A stretch of 64,000 nt of DNA from the IMG/VR virus record IMGVR_UViG_3300020411_001522, positions 28,403 through 92,402 of that record; one strand, given 5' to 3'. Within the stretch, counting starts at the first letter, position 1. The number at the start of each line of letters is the position of its first letter. This document shows, piece after piece, positions 1 to 8,800 of this stretch. The notes under the pieces were generated by a model, which saw only the letters and a program-made list of their open reading frames with translations, searched no databases and was not told where the DNA came from. Both the position numbers and the translations under genes were made by a program. Source of the stretch: a virus.

Positions 1-595
1 TCTGCTCGACTTGCATCTCGCCAGACTCTGATACAGATATTGTAACTAACTTGTCAACCTCAATGCCAGTGTGCTCGTAATACATGTAAGCATAAGCACT
101 ACACTGCACGAAATAGTTTTCCAACCACTCAGGTTTTTTCAATTCCTTTGTGGTTTTGAAATCAATTACAGCAAGCTCGCCATCAAACTGAGCAAGGCAA
201 TCAACACGGCCAGCGAGATATAGATTGCGAGAAAATAAAGGGGCTTCAATAAGATGAATATCAGTGATCCGATCAAGATCCTTACGAGCAGCCCTAAAAA
301 GGTACGAGGTAAGACCCTCGCCTTGCGTACGATTTTCCACATCTTCATTTCTTAGATACTTTTCTACTAGGTTGTGATACTTGGTGCCTCTCCAAGAAGA
401 TTTCATACGAATCTTCTCTGCCTCGTGGTATCCGACACGCTTCTGCCACTCAAGGATACCTGCCTTAGATTGATGACCGATAACTGTGGTGACAGATGGC
501 ACCCACACCTTGTCAAGTTTGTAGAATCTTCCCTGCTCTAGGGTGCGTGATTCTAACTCAAGGATCTCACAAGGAGGTCCTACATGATTAAACAT
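1..595 (-). CDS. PD-(D/E)XK family exonuclease, partial (C-terminus beyond window edge)
   Basis: Open frame from an ATG at 595 running off the left edge (198 residues visible). The visible part contains GRVDCLAQFDGELAVIDFKT, which fits the RecB/Cas4-type nuclease core: an Asp, a short hairpin, then D-F-K as the metal-binding triad. This fold cuts DNA ends, and related phage proteins are thought to act in recombination or host DNA breakdown. It ends 6 nt before the phoH stop region, so it is the downstream partner of phoH in the same operon. The role beyond nuclease is not known. Confidence 0.75.
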   Translation of the reverse strand, partial: MFNHVGPPCEILELESRTLEQGRFYKLDKVWVPSVTTVIGHQSKAGILEWQKRVGYHEAEKIRMKSSWRGTKYHNLVEKYLRNEDVENRTQGEGLTSYLFRAARKDLDRITDIHLIEAPLFSRNLYLAGRVDCLAQFDGELAVIDFKTTKELKKPEWLENYFVQCSAYAYMYYEHTGIEVDKLVTISVSESGEMQVEQ

Positions 596-601
596 AATTA
601 A

Positions 602-1342
602 TTAATATCCAAGAGATAATTTGCTAACGAGATACTCTTTCACGAGACCTGACCTTACTATATCATCAATACCAAACTCTACGCAAGTAAATGATGGCAT
701 TTGCTTAAGAATTCTAAGGAAGTCTAGGATACCTTCTCTCTCATTAGATTTTGTCAAGTCTGACTGAAAGTAATCACCACAAAAAATAATTTTGCAGTCT
801 TCTCCAACACGAGTGATAATAGAATCTAACTCGTGGAAGTTTAGGTTTGAAAACTCATCAACAAGAATGATAGAGTTATCAAATGTGGTGCCTCTAATAA
901 AAGAGGTTGACCAGAATGAAATAGTTTCTTGTGCTCTAAGATTAGAATACAATGCTTCAAAACTATTGTCATCAGGCATCTCAAACATATACTTCACCAT
1001 ATTTTTATATGGAATTTGATATAGGTTTGATTTGTCTTCATGATCACCTGGCAAGAAACCAATCTCCCTTGTAGGGACGAGTGACCTTACCATGTAAACC
1101 TTCTCATACTTTGATGCAGGGTCAAGACATTGTTTCAATGCAAGATACAAAGAGATGAATGTCTTACCTGTCCCTGCTGCACCATGGAGCACTAGATTCT
1201 GTCCCTTACCATATGCTTCCCAGATCTTCTCCTGATTCTCTGTGAGTGGCTCGATGGTTTTAAGGTGCTCAAGGTTGATAGGTTTCTTCCTTCGCAATAC
1301 CTTGGTTGGGATATTTGCTAGTGACTTCTTTGGTCTAGGCAT
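602..1342 (-). CDS. phoH: PhoH-like P-loop ATPase
   Basis: 246 residues, usual for cyanophage PhoH. Walker A GAAGTGKT is at about residues 54-61 and Walker B (IILVDEFSN) near 160. The segment MVRSLVPTREIGFLPGD is typical of the PhoH/RNA-helicase-related family. PhoH is nearly universal in marine T4-like phages; the host gene belongs to the phosphate-starvation regulon, but the phage function is unproven. The start ATG overlaps the stop of the upstream small gene by one base, which indicates coupled translation. Identification is firm; role is inferred from family only. Confidence 0.93.
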   Translation of the reverse strand: MPRPKKSLANIPTKVLRRKKPINLEHLKTIEPLTENQEKIWEAYGKGQNLVLHGAAGTGKTFISLYLALKQCLDPASKYEKVYMVRSLVPTREIGFLPGDHEDKSNLYQIPYKNMVKYMFEMPDDNSFEALYSNLRAQETISFWSTSFIRGTTFDNSIILVDEFSNLNFHELDSIITRVGEDCKIIFCGDYFQSDLTKSNEREGILDFLRILKQMPSFTCVEFGIDDIVRSGLVKEYLVSKLSLGY

Positions 1343-1572
1343 TAGGTGTATTGACTAAGGTTTGCTTTAGGGTGTGCTGCTTGGACTTTAGACATGACTT
1401 CTTTGAAACCATCAGACTGTTTAGGTTTGCCGTAGGTTGTGCCTGCGACACCTTTTGACCAGTCTTTATCCCAATCGGGATTGTCTTTTCTCCATTGATC
1501 GTATTCCGCCATGGTCATACGAAACTCTTTCTCTTCACCTGTCTCTCTGTGTTTTACATTGTAGGTTGGCAT
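1342..1572 (-). CDS. small conserved cyanophage protein
   Basis: 76 residues beginning MPTYNVKHRETGEE. The ATG at 1572 shares its A with the thyX stop (TAATG), which is why I prefer it to an in-frame start 18 nt upstream. The first residues resemble the N-terminus of FmdB-type small zinc-ribbon proteins (MPTY.), but no cysteines follow, so a zinc site is absent. It is hydrophilic with no membrane segment. Sandwiched between thyX and phoH in one operon. Function unknown. Confidence 0.75.
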   Translation of the reverse strand: MPTYNVKHRETGEEKEFRMTMAEYDQWRKDNPDWDKDWSKGVAGTTYGKPKQSDGFKEVMSKVQAAHPKANLSQYT

Positions 1573-2267
1573 TAGTCTATCCTCAAACATGGTTGGATGT
1601 CATCCCATCCTTCGGGACAACCGCAGTCTTCGCACCATTCAAGTGCTTTAGAGACGATAGGGAATTGACACATGAATACTTTTTTACAAGCATTTGCAAT
1701 GTCCATGTGCTCTTTTTGTGTGCCATTAGCAGACCTCAATTCAATATAATGAATCCATGATCGGACTGATCCTGTCATGTAGATTCTGGTTGGTGTTGCC
1801 AAAGGCAATACCATTCTAGCACACTCTTTAGCAATTCCGTGTCTCAACAACTCATTATATAGATCAACTCCTTCGTTAAAATACTGTGCAATCCTACCCT
1901 GCAGGAAATACTTCTCCTTTTGTGGCACATCATCAATACTATTCTGTCTATTCTTACTGTCTTGACGACGTAGATCAGGGACAGGGATCTCACCTAGCAG
2001 ATTAGTATCAGCATATCTCTGTGAGAACTCTTGAAATGTGAAGCTACGATGCCTCAGAATTTGAGCTGCGATTGCTCTTGTAGTATTGATCTCAAGTGTC
2101 AAACTTGCCTGCTCAAATACAGACCAATGATTATGTTTGATGCAATAAGATAGAAGTCCTTCTACCTTTGGATTGTCTTGATTGTTTGGGTTGCTTACTC
2201 TCGCAATGTAACCCATTGTTTTTTCTGCCTCAGGTGTGACGCTTACGAGACAAACTTTATTAGTCAT
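1572..2267 (-). CDS. thyX: flavin-dependent thymidylate synthase ThyX
   Basis: 231 residues. The ThyX signature RHRSFTFQEFSQRY (RHRxxSxxxxSxR-type, with Thr in the first variable Ser position) binds dUMP and flavin. The enzyme makes dTMP from dUMP using methylenetetrahydrofolate and reduced FAD, feeding phage DNA synthesis. It begins 8 nt inside the end of the upstream 92-residue gene and ends on a TAATG overlap with the next gene. It works with NrdA/B and glutaredoxin encoded elsewhere in the window. Confidence 0.95.
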   Translation of the reverse strand: MTNKVCLVSVTPEAEKTMGYIARVSNPNNQDNPKVEGLLSYCIKHNHWSVFEQASLTLEINTTRAIAAQILRHRSFTFQEFSQRYADTNLLGEIPVPDLRRQDSKNRQNSIDDVPQKEKYFLQGRIAQYFNEGVDLYNELLRHGIAKECARMVLPLATPTRIYMTGSVRSWIHYIELRSANGTQKEHMDIANACKKVFMCQFPIVSKALEWCEDCGCPEGWDDIQPCLRID

Positions 2268-2538
2268 GCTTAAAAATTAGACGTGCCATTACTAGTAAAC
2301 CAAATGATTTCAAGTAACCCAATACAGGTAGTCCAAACGTGCCAACCATGATCCAATTCCAGAAGAACATAAAAACAAGAGGAGATATAAACAGTGCACC
2401 CAATGCAGCAGCGACCTTACGTCCTACTGTTTCGTTGTCCATTGCTTTAATCTTCTCTGTCCACTCCTCTACAGTCTCTGCAGGAGCAGGAGTTTCTTCA
2501 ATTTTTTTTGCTTTTCTTGGATCGATATAGACGCTCAA
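2260..2538 (-). CDS. small membrane protein
   Basis: 92 residues. The N-terminal ~35 residues are charged; two hydrophobic segments follow (roughly residues 44-66 and 70-88), so it is probably a two-pass membrane protein ending with a short polar tail. It overlaps the 147-residue gene upstream by 4 nt and thyX by 8 nt, so it belongs to the thyX operon. Not recognised; no function is offered. Confidence 0.65.
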   Translation of the reverse strand: MSVYIDPRKAKKIEETPAPAETVEEWTEKIKAMDNETVGRKVAAALGALFISPLVFMFFWNWIMVGTFGLPVLGYLKSFGLLVMARLIFKHD

Positions 2539-2978
2539 GACCTATTACCCCATCGAATTTCTGGAAATGCTTCTTTAACTACCGCTTCTGTGATGCGATA
2601 CTTCTTGTGTAGAGACTTATTAACTGCTTTAATAAATGCCACAGCGTCATCTTTGTAGAGACCCTCTAGCATCTGAATAAACATATTCTCTACCTTCATG
2701 TTAGGGAGGTTGTCTGCACCACCCTTGAAGAAATAGTAAAACTTCTTTGCTTCTACAATCAAATTAGTATGCTCTGTCCCCAACGGTGCTTCGTTAGGTG
2801 TGTAAGGTACGTCCTCACCAAGAGGCACACGAGGCACGACTGACCCATCAAAGTTGATAATGAATAGTGTGCGAAGTGCTTGACTGTTGTTATCACGAAG
2901 AATTTTAATTTTCTCTGCTTTTGTCTTAGCAGAGTGAGTCTTTTGCAAGACCTCACAAATCATAAGTTTTTGTGCCAT
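2535..2978 (-). CDS. conserved phage protein, possibly DUF6433-like
   Basis: 147 residues, soluble, with no membrane segment. The pattern (AEKIKILRDNNSQALRTLFI followed by a short beta-rich Pro/Gly segment and a helical tail) resembles a family seen in many marine T4-like phages that I recall as DUF6433; this assignment is from memory. The gene lies in the thyX operon with a 4-nt overlap downstream. Function unknown. Confidence 0.7.
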   Translation of the reverse strand: MAQKLMICEVLQKTHSAKTKAEKIKILRDNNSQALRTLFIINFDGSVVPRVPLGEDVPYTPNEAPLGTEHTNLIVEAKKFYYFFKGGADNLPNMKVENMFIQMLEGLYKDDAVAFIKAVNKSLHKKYRITEAVVKEAFPEIRWGNRS

Positions 2979-2980
2979 GA

Positions 2981-3223
2981 TTAATCATCAGTGTCAGTAA
3001 TTGTATCATCTTCCTCTGTCAAACGCAAGTAGAATAGATCTTCTGTGTCCAGAAAATTACCATTCTCATCATACATCTCGGGATGCATGACTATTTTAGC
3101 ATAGTCTGCCTTTTCTTGCCACTCGTCAAATGCTGCTTTGATATTCCAAGAGATCAAGAATCCAACAAGGAAACTACCTAACGTGAGGAAGAAGGCAATG
3201 TAAAGGAAAGAAAGATCCGCCAT
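2981..3223 (-). CDS. single-pass membrane protein with acidic tail
   Basis: 80 residues. One strong hydrophobic helix lies near the N-terminus (about residues 6-28), followed by a polar, strongly acidic C-terminus ending DTDD. A good ribosome binding site (AGGAGG) precedes the ATG by about 9 nt. A CTAAATAA late-type box sits just upstream at 3250-3257, so this gene may head a late transcript. Not recognised. Confidence 0.65.
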   Translation of the reverse strand: MADLSFLYIAFFLTLGSFLVGFLISWNIKAAFDEWQEKADYAKIVMHPEMYDENGNFLDTEDLFYLRLTEEDDTITDTDD

Positions 3224-3249
3224 GTAATTGCCTCCTAAGACTGTTGTTT

Positions 3250-3257
3250 TTATTTAG
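3250..3257 (-). promoter_or_regulatory. late-type promoter box CTAAATAA
   Basis: On the minus strand the box reads CTAAATAA, one of several T4-late-like boxes in this window. It overlaps the TAA stop of the upstream gene and precedes the 80-residue membrane protein gene by about 27 nt. T4 late promoters have TATAAATA recognised by gp55. Assignment is by motif and position only. Confidence 0.4.
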
Positions 3258-3600
3258 TAACTTTTTTCCTGCCTGGTCTCCTATCCCTTTCATATTTCCA
3301 TGCATCCTCAAGGATACCGTAGAGATACTTTCTAATCTTTCTTGCTTCTGGTTTTGGGATGTGTCCGTATGCTTCACGCAATACTTTGTCACCTCCCTTG
3401 ATATATGCATCAAGATCTAGGATAGTATTGTTTAGAGAGTTAGCAGTTGGGGATTCAATAAACTCAGTAGTCTCCTTACGAGTATACTTTGCTCCTTTTA
3501 AATACCCATACATGTTAAATAAGAAACGTTTCTTCTCGAATGCTTCATCAATCGATCGCTCGATCAACTCATATAATTCGTTAGCGTTTCTGAGTTTCAT
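3250..3600 (-). CDS. small conserved helical protein
   Basis: 116 residues starting MKLRNANELY. The ATG at 3600 shares its A with the TAA stop of the glutaredoxin gene (TAATG), which decides the start against a longer frame. The protein is charged and mostly helical with a basic C-terminus (RRPGRKKVTK) that could contact nucleic acid, though this is only a composition argument. It is co-transcribed with glutaredoxin. Not recognised. Confidence 0.7.
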   Translation of the reverse strand: MKLRNANELYELIERSIDEAFEKKRFLFNMYGYLKGAKYTRKETTEFIESPTANSLNNTILDLDAYIKGGDKVLREAYGHIPKPEARKIRKYLYGILEDAWKYERDRRPGRKKVTK

Positions 3601-3851
3601 TAGAGGAATTTGCCTTCTCGTAGATGTTTTACAGCATCGGTGCAACCACCGACTTTATTCCCACCAATGATTACCTGTGGGAAGGTAGACCCCATACCAA
3701 ACTCCGCATAGAATTGGTTGCGGTCGAAGTTAACATCGAGTTTCATCTCGTTGTAACTCCATCGATTCATATTATACACTTCTTTAATTTTTGTGCAATA
3801 AGGACAACCAGATCTTGTATAGATTGTTGTCGATGGTGGAATCTTTGCCAT
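3600..3851 (-). CDS. glutaredoxin
   Basis: 83 residues with the full glutaredoxin pattern: dithiol active site CPYC at residues 16-19, the cis-proline motif TFPQV, and GGCTD near the C-terminus for glutathione binding. It reduces protein disulfides using glutathione. In T4-like phages a glutaredoxin/thioredoxin (NrdC) donates electrons to ribonucleotide reductase, so it probably serves the NrdA/NrdB pair encoded at 21-25 kb. Start ATG at 3851, just downstream of an intrinsic terminator. Confidence 0.92.
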   Translation of the reverse strand: MAKIPPSTTIYTRSGCPYCTKIKEVYNMNRWSYNEMKLDVNFDRNQFYAEFGMGSTFPQVIIGGNKVGGCTDAVKHLREGKFL

Positions 3852-3860
3852 AATATTATA

Positions 3861-3890
3861 GAAAAAAAGAAAGGGGTCAGAGACCCCTGA
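3861..3890 (-). terminator. intrinsic terminator after the beta-barrel-like gene
   Basis: On the minus strand a hairpin AGGGGTC-TCT-GACCCCT is followed by TTCTTTTTTT. It lies 22 nt past the stop of the 122-residue secreted protein gene, ending that transcript before the glutaredoxin operon. Confidence 0.85.
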
Positions 3891-3912
3891 TGGTATTATA
3901 TATCCTTTCTAC

Positions 3913-4281
3913 TTAGAAAGCATACTTCACACCCAACTTACCTCCGTATCCGTTGTCTGCAGAGTCTGCAGTAACAAAAGAGACTTCAGTGTAGAGATCC
4001 ATCGCCTCAGAGAGTGGAAGACCAAGACCTGCCTTACCAGAGAAGTCAGTGTCAGTGTCACCACCGTCCACAGAAGTCACTGCTGGACCTCCTTGGACGT
4101 AGTAAGATGCGATTCCAACTTGTCCTTCGTAACCAACGTGCACGTCAGTCGTCGTCCCAGTATAATCCGAGCCAGTCCAAGAGGAGTTTGCTTCGATATT
4201 AATATACGGTCCTGCAAAGGAAGCAGATGGGGCTACCACAGCTGCGGTAGCAGCAAGAGTTGCGATTGCAGTTTTGATCAT
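3913..4281 (-). CDS. secreted, outer-membrane beta-barrel-like protein
   Basis: 122 residues. A signal peptide (MIKTAIATLAATAAVVA..., cut likely after SFA) is followed by Gly-rich alternating strands and a C-terminal aromatic (KLGVKYAF), which is the classic end of a porin/OmpA-type barrel strand. At this size it would be a very small barrel or a fragment of one. It has its own late-type promoter (TATAAATA at 4331-4338) and its own terminator, so it is a single-gene unit. It may modify the infected cell's outer membrane; that is inference. Confidence 0.7.
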   Translation of the reverse strand: MIKTAIATLAATAAVVAPSASFAGPYINIEANSSWTGSDYTGTTTDVHVGYEGQVGIASYYVQGGPAVTSVDGGDTDTDFSGKAGLGLPLSEAMDLYTEVSFVTADSADNGYGGKLGVKYAF

Positions 4282-4330
4282 GTGTTTTTTACCTTTAGTT
4301 TGAGTTTATGTAACAGATAGTTACAATGGG

Positions 4331-4338
4331 TATTTATA
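4331..4338 (-). promoter_or_regulatory. late promoter TATAAATA
   Basis: Exact match to the T4 late promoter box on the minus strand, 50 nt upstream of the secreted barrel-like gene. The TAA inside the box is also the stop codon of the halogenase-like gene. Confidence 0.6.
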
Positions 4339-5488
4339 CTATTGACAAATCACGATCCCCTGACAATCCACAATGTAATTGATACATGCATGTAATGCCA
4401 AAGATATGTGTGTGATCTGGTGCATAGTAGTAGTCAGGATGCTGTGTGAGGTGAGAATTTTTGCCCTCTCCCCACGAAGATCTGACTTTGTGGATGAGTC
4501 TACCATCATTCCACCATTTTTGTCCAACCCTTGTGACACTTTTCTTACTGACCTTCTCCCAGTATCCAGAATTGTGAGCACTACCATATTGATAGTGGAA
4601 GGCAAGGGCATCAACATATGCCTCTACCATTCTTAGATACCAGAGATTAGCGAGTAGTCTCTCCTCATTTGTTTGGCCATTAACCAAATAGTCGCAGATT
4701 CTTTTTGCGACCATATCATAATGTAATAGCGAAAGTGCTTGCAATGGCTCGAAGAAGAGCAAAGCGTTACCATTGAGTGCCAACTTATTATTGACAATCA
4801 TATCGGGTGCGTAAGATGGAGTCCACTCGAAGAGGTCTCCATGTGAGTATACAACCTCAGCATCTACATGTGACTGATAGTCCCTGTGAAACAGGTAACC
4901 TGTCCGTGAGATGCCTTGCTTAGGAAATGGAAGACTAAACTTCCATCCATATTCATGGGCGAGGTGGTAGGTATACTCTGGGTGACCATGTATTTTATGG
5001 TCATCGAAATATAATACACTATTGACACATGGAATGTCAATCTCTTTTCTATAGTTGCTGAGAGCACCTGAGCAGTTGATTACGAAATCATATTCATTGC
5101 TAATAGAATTAAGAGCAGTGATACGTTTTCCAATAAACTTTACTCCTTTATATTTCTCTAGATTCTCTTGGAGAAATGGGTTAAGAGTCTTAGTGTAAAA
5201 GTGAATAGCATCTGCATGTAGAAATCTATGATAGAAATGCTTTGAGTTACCCCAGTCAACAAACTCAATGCCCTTCTTATAGGACGCAAGTCCTAGGGCA
5301 ATAAGATCATCGATAGTTAAACCCAATGTGCATTCTATCAGTGATGCAAATTGAGGTGTGGTTGACTCACCAACAGGAAGTTGTTGGGTGTCGGGATCAT
5401 AATAACAATCAACTTTAATGTTGTAGGTCAAGAGATTCATGATGGTAATTAAACCACCACTACCTCTGCCAATCACTGCTACCTTCAT
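4334..5488 (-). CDS. flavin-dependent tryptophan halogenase-like protein
   Basis: 384 residues. The N-terminus has the dinucleotide-binding GxGxxG-type loop (VIGRGSGGL), then the halogenase signature PVGESTTP (about 38-45) and S-Y-K-K-G-I-E-F, in which K71 sits where the catalytic lysine (K79 of PrnA) lies. A GWKFSLP segment replaces the usual GWxWxIP motif, with the second Trp changed to Phe. FEPLQALSL matches the conserved Glu region. Family members halogenate tryptophan or other aromatics with FADH2, O2 and halide. It is shorter than PrnA (about 530), so substrate and activity are uncertain. It overlaps the next upstream gene by 4 nt. Confidence 0.8.
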   Translation of the reverse strand: MKVAVIGRGSGGLITIMNLLTYNIKVDCYYDPDTQQLPVGESTTPQFASLIECTLGLTIDDLIALGLASYKKGIEFVDWGNSKHFYHRFLHADAIHFYTKTLNPFLQENLEKYKGVKFIGKRITALNSISNEYDFVINCSGALSNYRKEIDIPCVNSVLYFDDHKIHGHPEYTYHLAHEYGWKFSLPFPKQGISRTGYLFHRDYQSHVDAEVVYSHGDLFEWTPSYAPDMIVNNKLALNGNALLFFEPLQALSLLHYDMVAKRICDYLVNGQTNEERLLANLWYLRMVEAYVDALAFHYQYGSAHNSGYWEKVSKKSVTRVGQKWWNDGRLIHKVRSSWGEGKNSHLTQHPDYYYAPDHTHIFGITCMYQLHCGLSGDRDLSIV

Positions 5489-5850
5489 TCTCCTTCTAGA
5501 TACTCTCGAATTTCTGCTGCTCTTGTTTCAGAGACACTCATCTTTTCTTTAGGTGAGTCTAGTCCAACTTCCTTTCGGTAGTCTTCCACTATCTTATCAT
5601 AGGGGACTTCTCTCAATTCGTCAACAATGTTTTTGCCTGACGGTTTTGTATCAAGATCTTTGATGGTATTGATATTGCTATTCCAATACCTCTTCATCTT
5701 CTTAAGCATCTTATGACGACCATCGGGATCGTCTTTATACTTTTCGATGACCTCACGCAGAAGTTTCAACTCTTTAGTTGTCTTCTGTATTGTTTTGTCT
5801 GCCCAGTCCTTGTGTCTTTTACGACCTGGCTGGTCACCAAATCCATTCAT
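5485..5850 (-). CDS. conserved hypothetical, charged helical protein
   Basis: 121 residues, rich in Lys, Glu and Asp, predicted mostly helical and without membrane segments. It begins at an ATG overlapping the stop of the 1462-residue gene by one base and ends overlapping the halogenase-like gene by 4 nt, so it is translated between the two. It could be a chaperone or assembly partner of the giant protein upstream, but nothing in the sequence shows this. Not recognised. Confidence 0.6.
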   Translation of the reverse strand: MNGFGDQPGRKRHKDWADKTIQKTTKELKLLREVIEKYKDDPDGRHKMLKKMKRYWNSNINTIKDLDTKPSGKNIVDELREVPYDKIVEDYRKEVGLDSPKEKMSVSETRAAEIREYLEGE

Positions 5851-8800
5851 TACTGTACTCCGTTAACTCTGATTTTGAATCTGACTCGATCACGGTATTC
5901 TTTCTTATCTATAAACCAATACATAGACTCCTTGTTATGTGACTCTTGGTAGAATGCATCATACACAGGACGTTTTGTATCTCTGTAACCTCGACCAGAT
6001 GGCTCGTATCCAATCTTAATTTCTGACGGTATGTCTTTAGTTAGTGGATTGTAATTAGGAGCACTGGATCTATGTGCTGCGATGGTAGGACTAAATGGTG
6101 CAACATTATTATCGGTGGAGTAATCCATGATCCGATCAGTATACTTAGGTGGCCAGTAGAATTCAAATTCCTGACCCTCTCCATATCCGTCACCCCAGTC
6201 CAAGACTTCGAGCAATTCTATTGTAGCATAGAAATTTGTAATTCGCTTAGGACCTGCCTTGTTGCTGTAACCTTCATTCTTTGCCCAGAAAGTTATACCA
6301 ACACGAATCTTGGCAGTGTTAGCACCGATGCCATGATCCTCTACGTTATCATCATCCTCTGGAATCAACCAGTAGTCTTGGATAAAGTATCCCATCTCAT
6401 AGTTTGTAAGGACTTCTGGATTCTGTTGCATACCATCGTAGAGGTTGTCAAGCATCCACTGTAAGTCACTAGTTGCTACGAAACTATTCATCTTGGTATC
6501 CCACCATGAGAAACCATCGTCAGAATACTTTGCAAGTCTTGCATAGTGTGTCTCTGATTGGACGTGTCTCTTTACAGCAGTGGGTGCACCAGTGCCATCC
6601 AAGTAGATAGGACCTGTCTTGCCATCTTTGAATAGCATTCTGGTGACAAGTTGATTGTAATGTTGTCCTTTATCTTTCTCTTTGAATCCATATGTATCAA
6701 TGTATGCATTCCTATCACTGCCATCCCATCCACGGAAGGACATAGCAGCACGGTTATTAGATCCTCCCTGATCTGCTGTCCAGTGTGTGTAGCGTGGGTA
6801 ATCATCATGGTCATGGATCTGATTATTAGCATCCATGTTTACTGCTTGCTGATTCTCCCAAACAGTATAGTATCTCTGCCAGTCTTCAATCTCTGAGTTT
6901 TTACCTCTGTCATCTAGGTTGTGCATGTAGCACATATCAAATCCTGTGATCTCACCACCCACACCCTTAGAAGATTCTGCCTCTGGGTTGATAGTTGATG
7001 GGTATGGAATTGACCTAGCGTCACCTGGTTGTGTCTGTAGACGGAGGTTGAATGTTGATTCAAAGAGATAATTATCTTCATCAAGGATGCCTAACCTAGG
7101 TGTAATCTGTCCACTAGTAGGTCCTCGTTTGATCTCTGTGACTTTGAATTTAATTACGTCACCCTCAACTACCTCAAAGAAATCATCATCATGTAACTTC
7201 TGTCCGATCTCTGGCCATGCTCCTGCTCTAAACTTCTGCTCCCAAAGAACGTTATTGTTTTTCCAAAGTTTTAATATGAATACCATGCAGTCACCTGCAA
7301 GACCTTGAGTAATACCTCCAAGACTACGCAAAGAGAATTTACCTTTGGTTACTATCTTACTCTTCTGTGTCCTGTTAACTTGGAATAGATACTCACCATT
7401 ACATTTACCACATGAGATGTCTCCACTATCTCCTGTGACGTCAATGACCTCAGATCCACAATCATTTCTCATCAACAAGACATCTTTAAATGATTTCTTA
7501 AACAGTCGTGGATCACAATCTGACTTAGAAAGTAGAGGTTTAGTTATAGATGGAGGTTTGTCCTCTCTCCACACATAACATTCAATACCCTCATAGGCTG
7601 TAGCACCACCTGCCCATACAACTTCGTGCCAGAATTTACAATCATCAAAGTCACTGTCACCACTGATTAGATCCTCCCACCATTGCCAGTGATCACCTTT
7701 CCATACTGTGTAGTCTCTACTGTCACTAACAGATCCTTCTGGGTTGAGTGATTCATCAGAGAATAAAACATAATTAGATTCTGAGGATGATACACCATCA
7801 ATCCTCCATCCATCTGACAACTGAGAGAAGTTTGTAAATGTATCACCTACGTTATAACTGTTGAGTTGAGCACCATTAGAGACAAGCAAGAATCCTAAGT
7901 TGCCACCCTTGTATTGTTGAAGGATGTTGATAGGTATCATATGCTGTGTCATACCAGCCTCATTAGTTGCATCCACAACCAAAAGTTGTGCCCATCGTGG
8001 GACACCATCTGTCTCAATGTATGCCATCAAGGTATTTCTATACCCTGCCCTACCTTTTTCCACATCTATATTCATTAAGATGGTGTTGTTTACATCATTT
8101 GGAATTAGGTAATAGTTTTTGTTAGAGTCCTTGGTAGGTGGCTCTTCTATTGTTTGCTTACGAATAGAATAGAAATGATTATCCATTTCTATGTTGCCAG
8201 TGCTTGCTTTATCTACCCGTGAAATTCTAATCGTCCCGTTACAATCGTCTCCATGTCCATCAAGAAGACAGACAGATTCATTGTCATTGTATATCCTATC
8301 AGCAAAATTACTATTAGCAGAGTGTAGATTCTGGAAAGTAATAGGGTAAGTGCCTGCTGACATGTTGGTAAATCTTTCAGTCTGACTACCTCTCGTGCCT
8401 CGACGCTCAAATGTCTTGTTGTCAATAGTAAAACTATCACATGTCACACCTGCAATATTTGGAGAGTCTTTCCATGACCACTCGATAGTGAAGTCACAGT
8501 TACCAGAGACTGTAATACTTTGACCAGAGAATTTTACTTCTGCTGTAGAGAATAGTTTGTCATAATACCTATGTAATTCTTGTGCCTTTTCTTTCTTACC
8601 TAGGTATGGATTCATGGCTGCAGCATCTTCATATGCCCATCCTAAAATTTCTACGAAACCATACCCACCTGCGTTTAAGGTTGCTCTCTCACCATTGCCT
8701 GGTGTGTCAGGCTCACCTGGTTTAATTGTAAGTAGAGTATCTTTTCTAGAGTTGGAATAGTATTTGTATACTGCAACTGATCTATCGTCTTTCTTATTCT

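Noticed and set aside
166-348. 60-residue hydrophobic open frame on the minus strand
   Set aside because: It lies wholly inside the long nuclease frame (1-595) in another frame; the nuclease frame has clear motifs, so this is a shadow.
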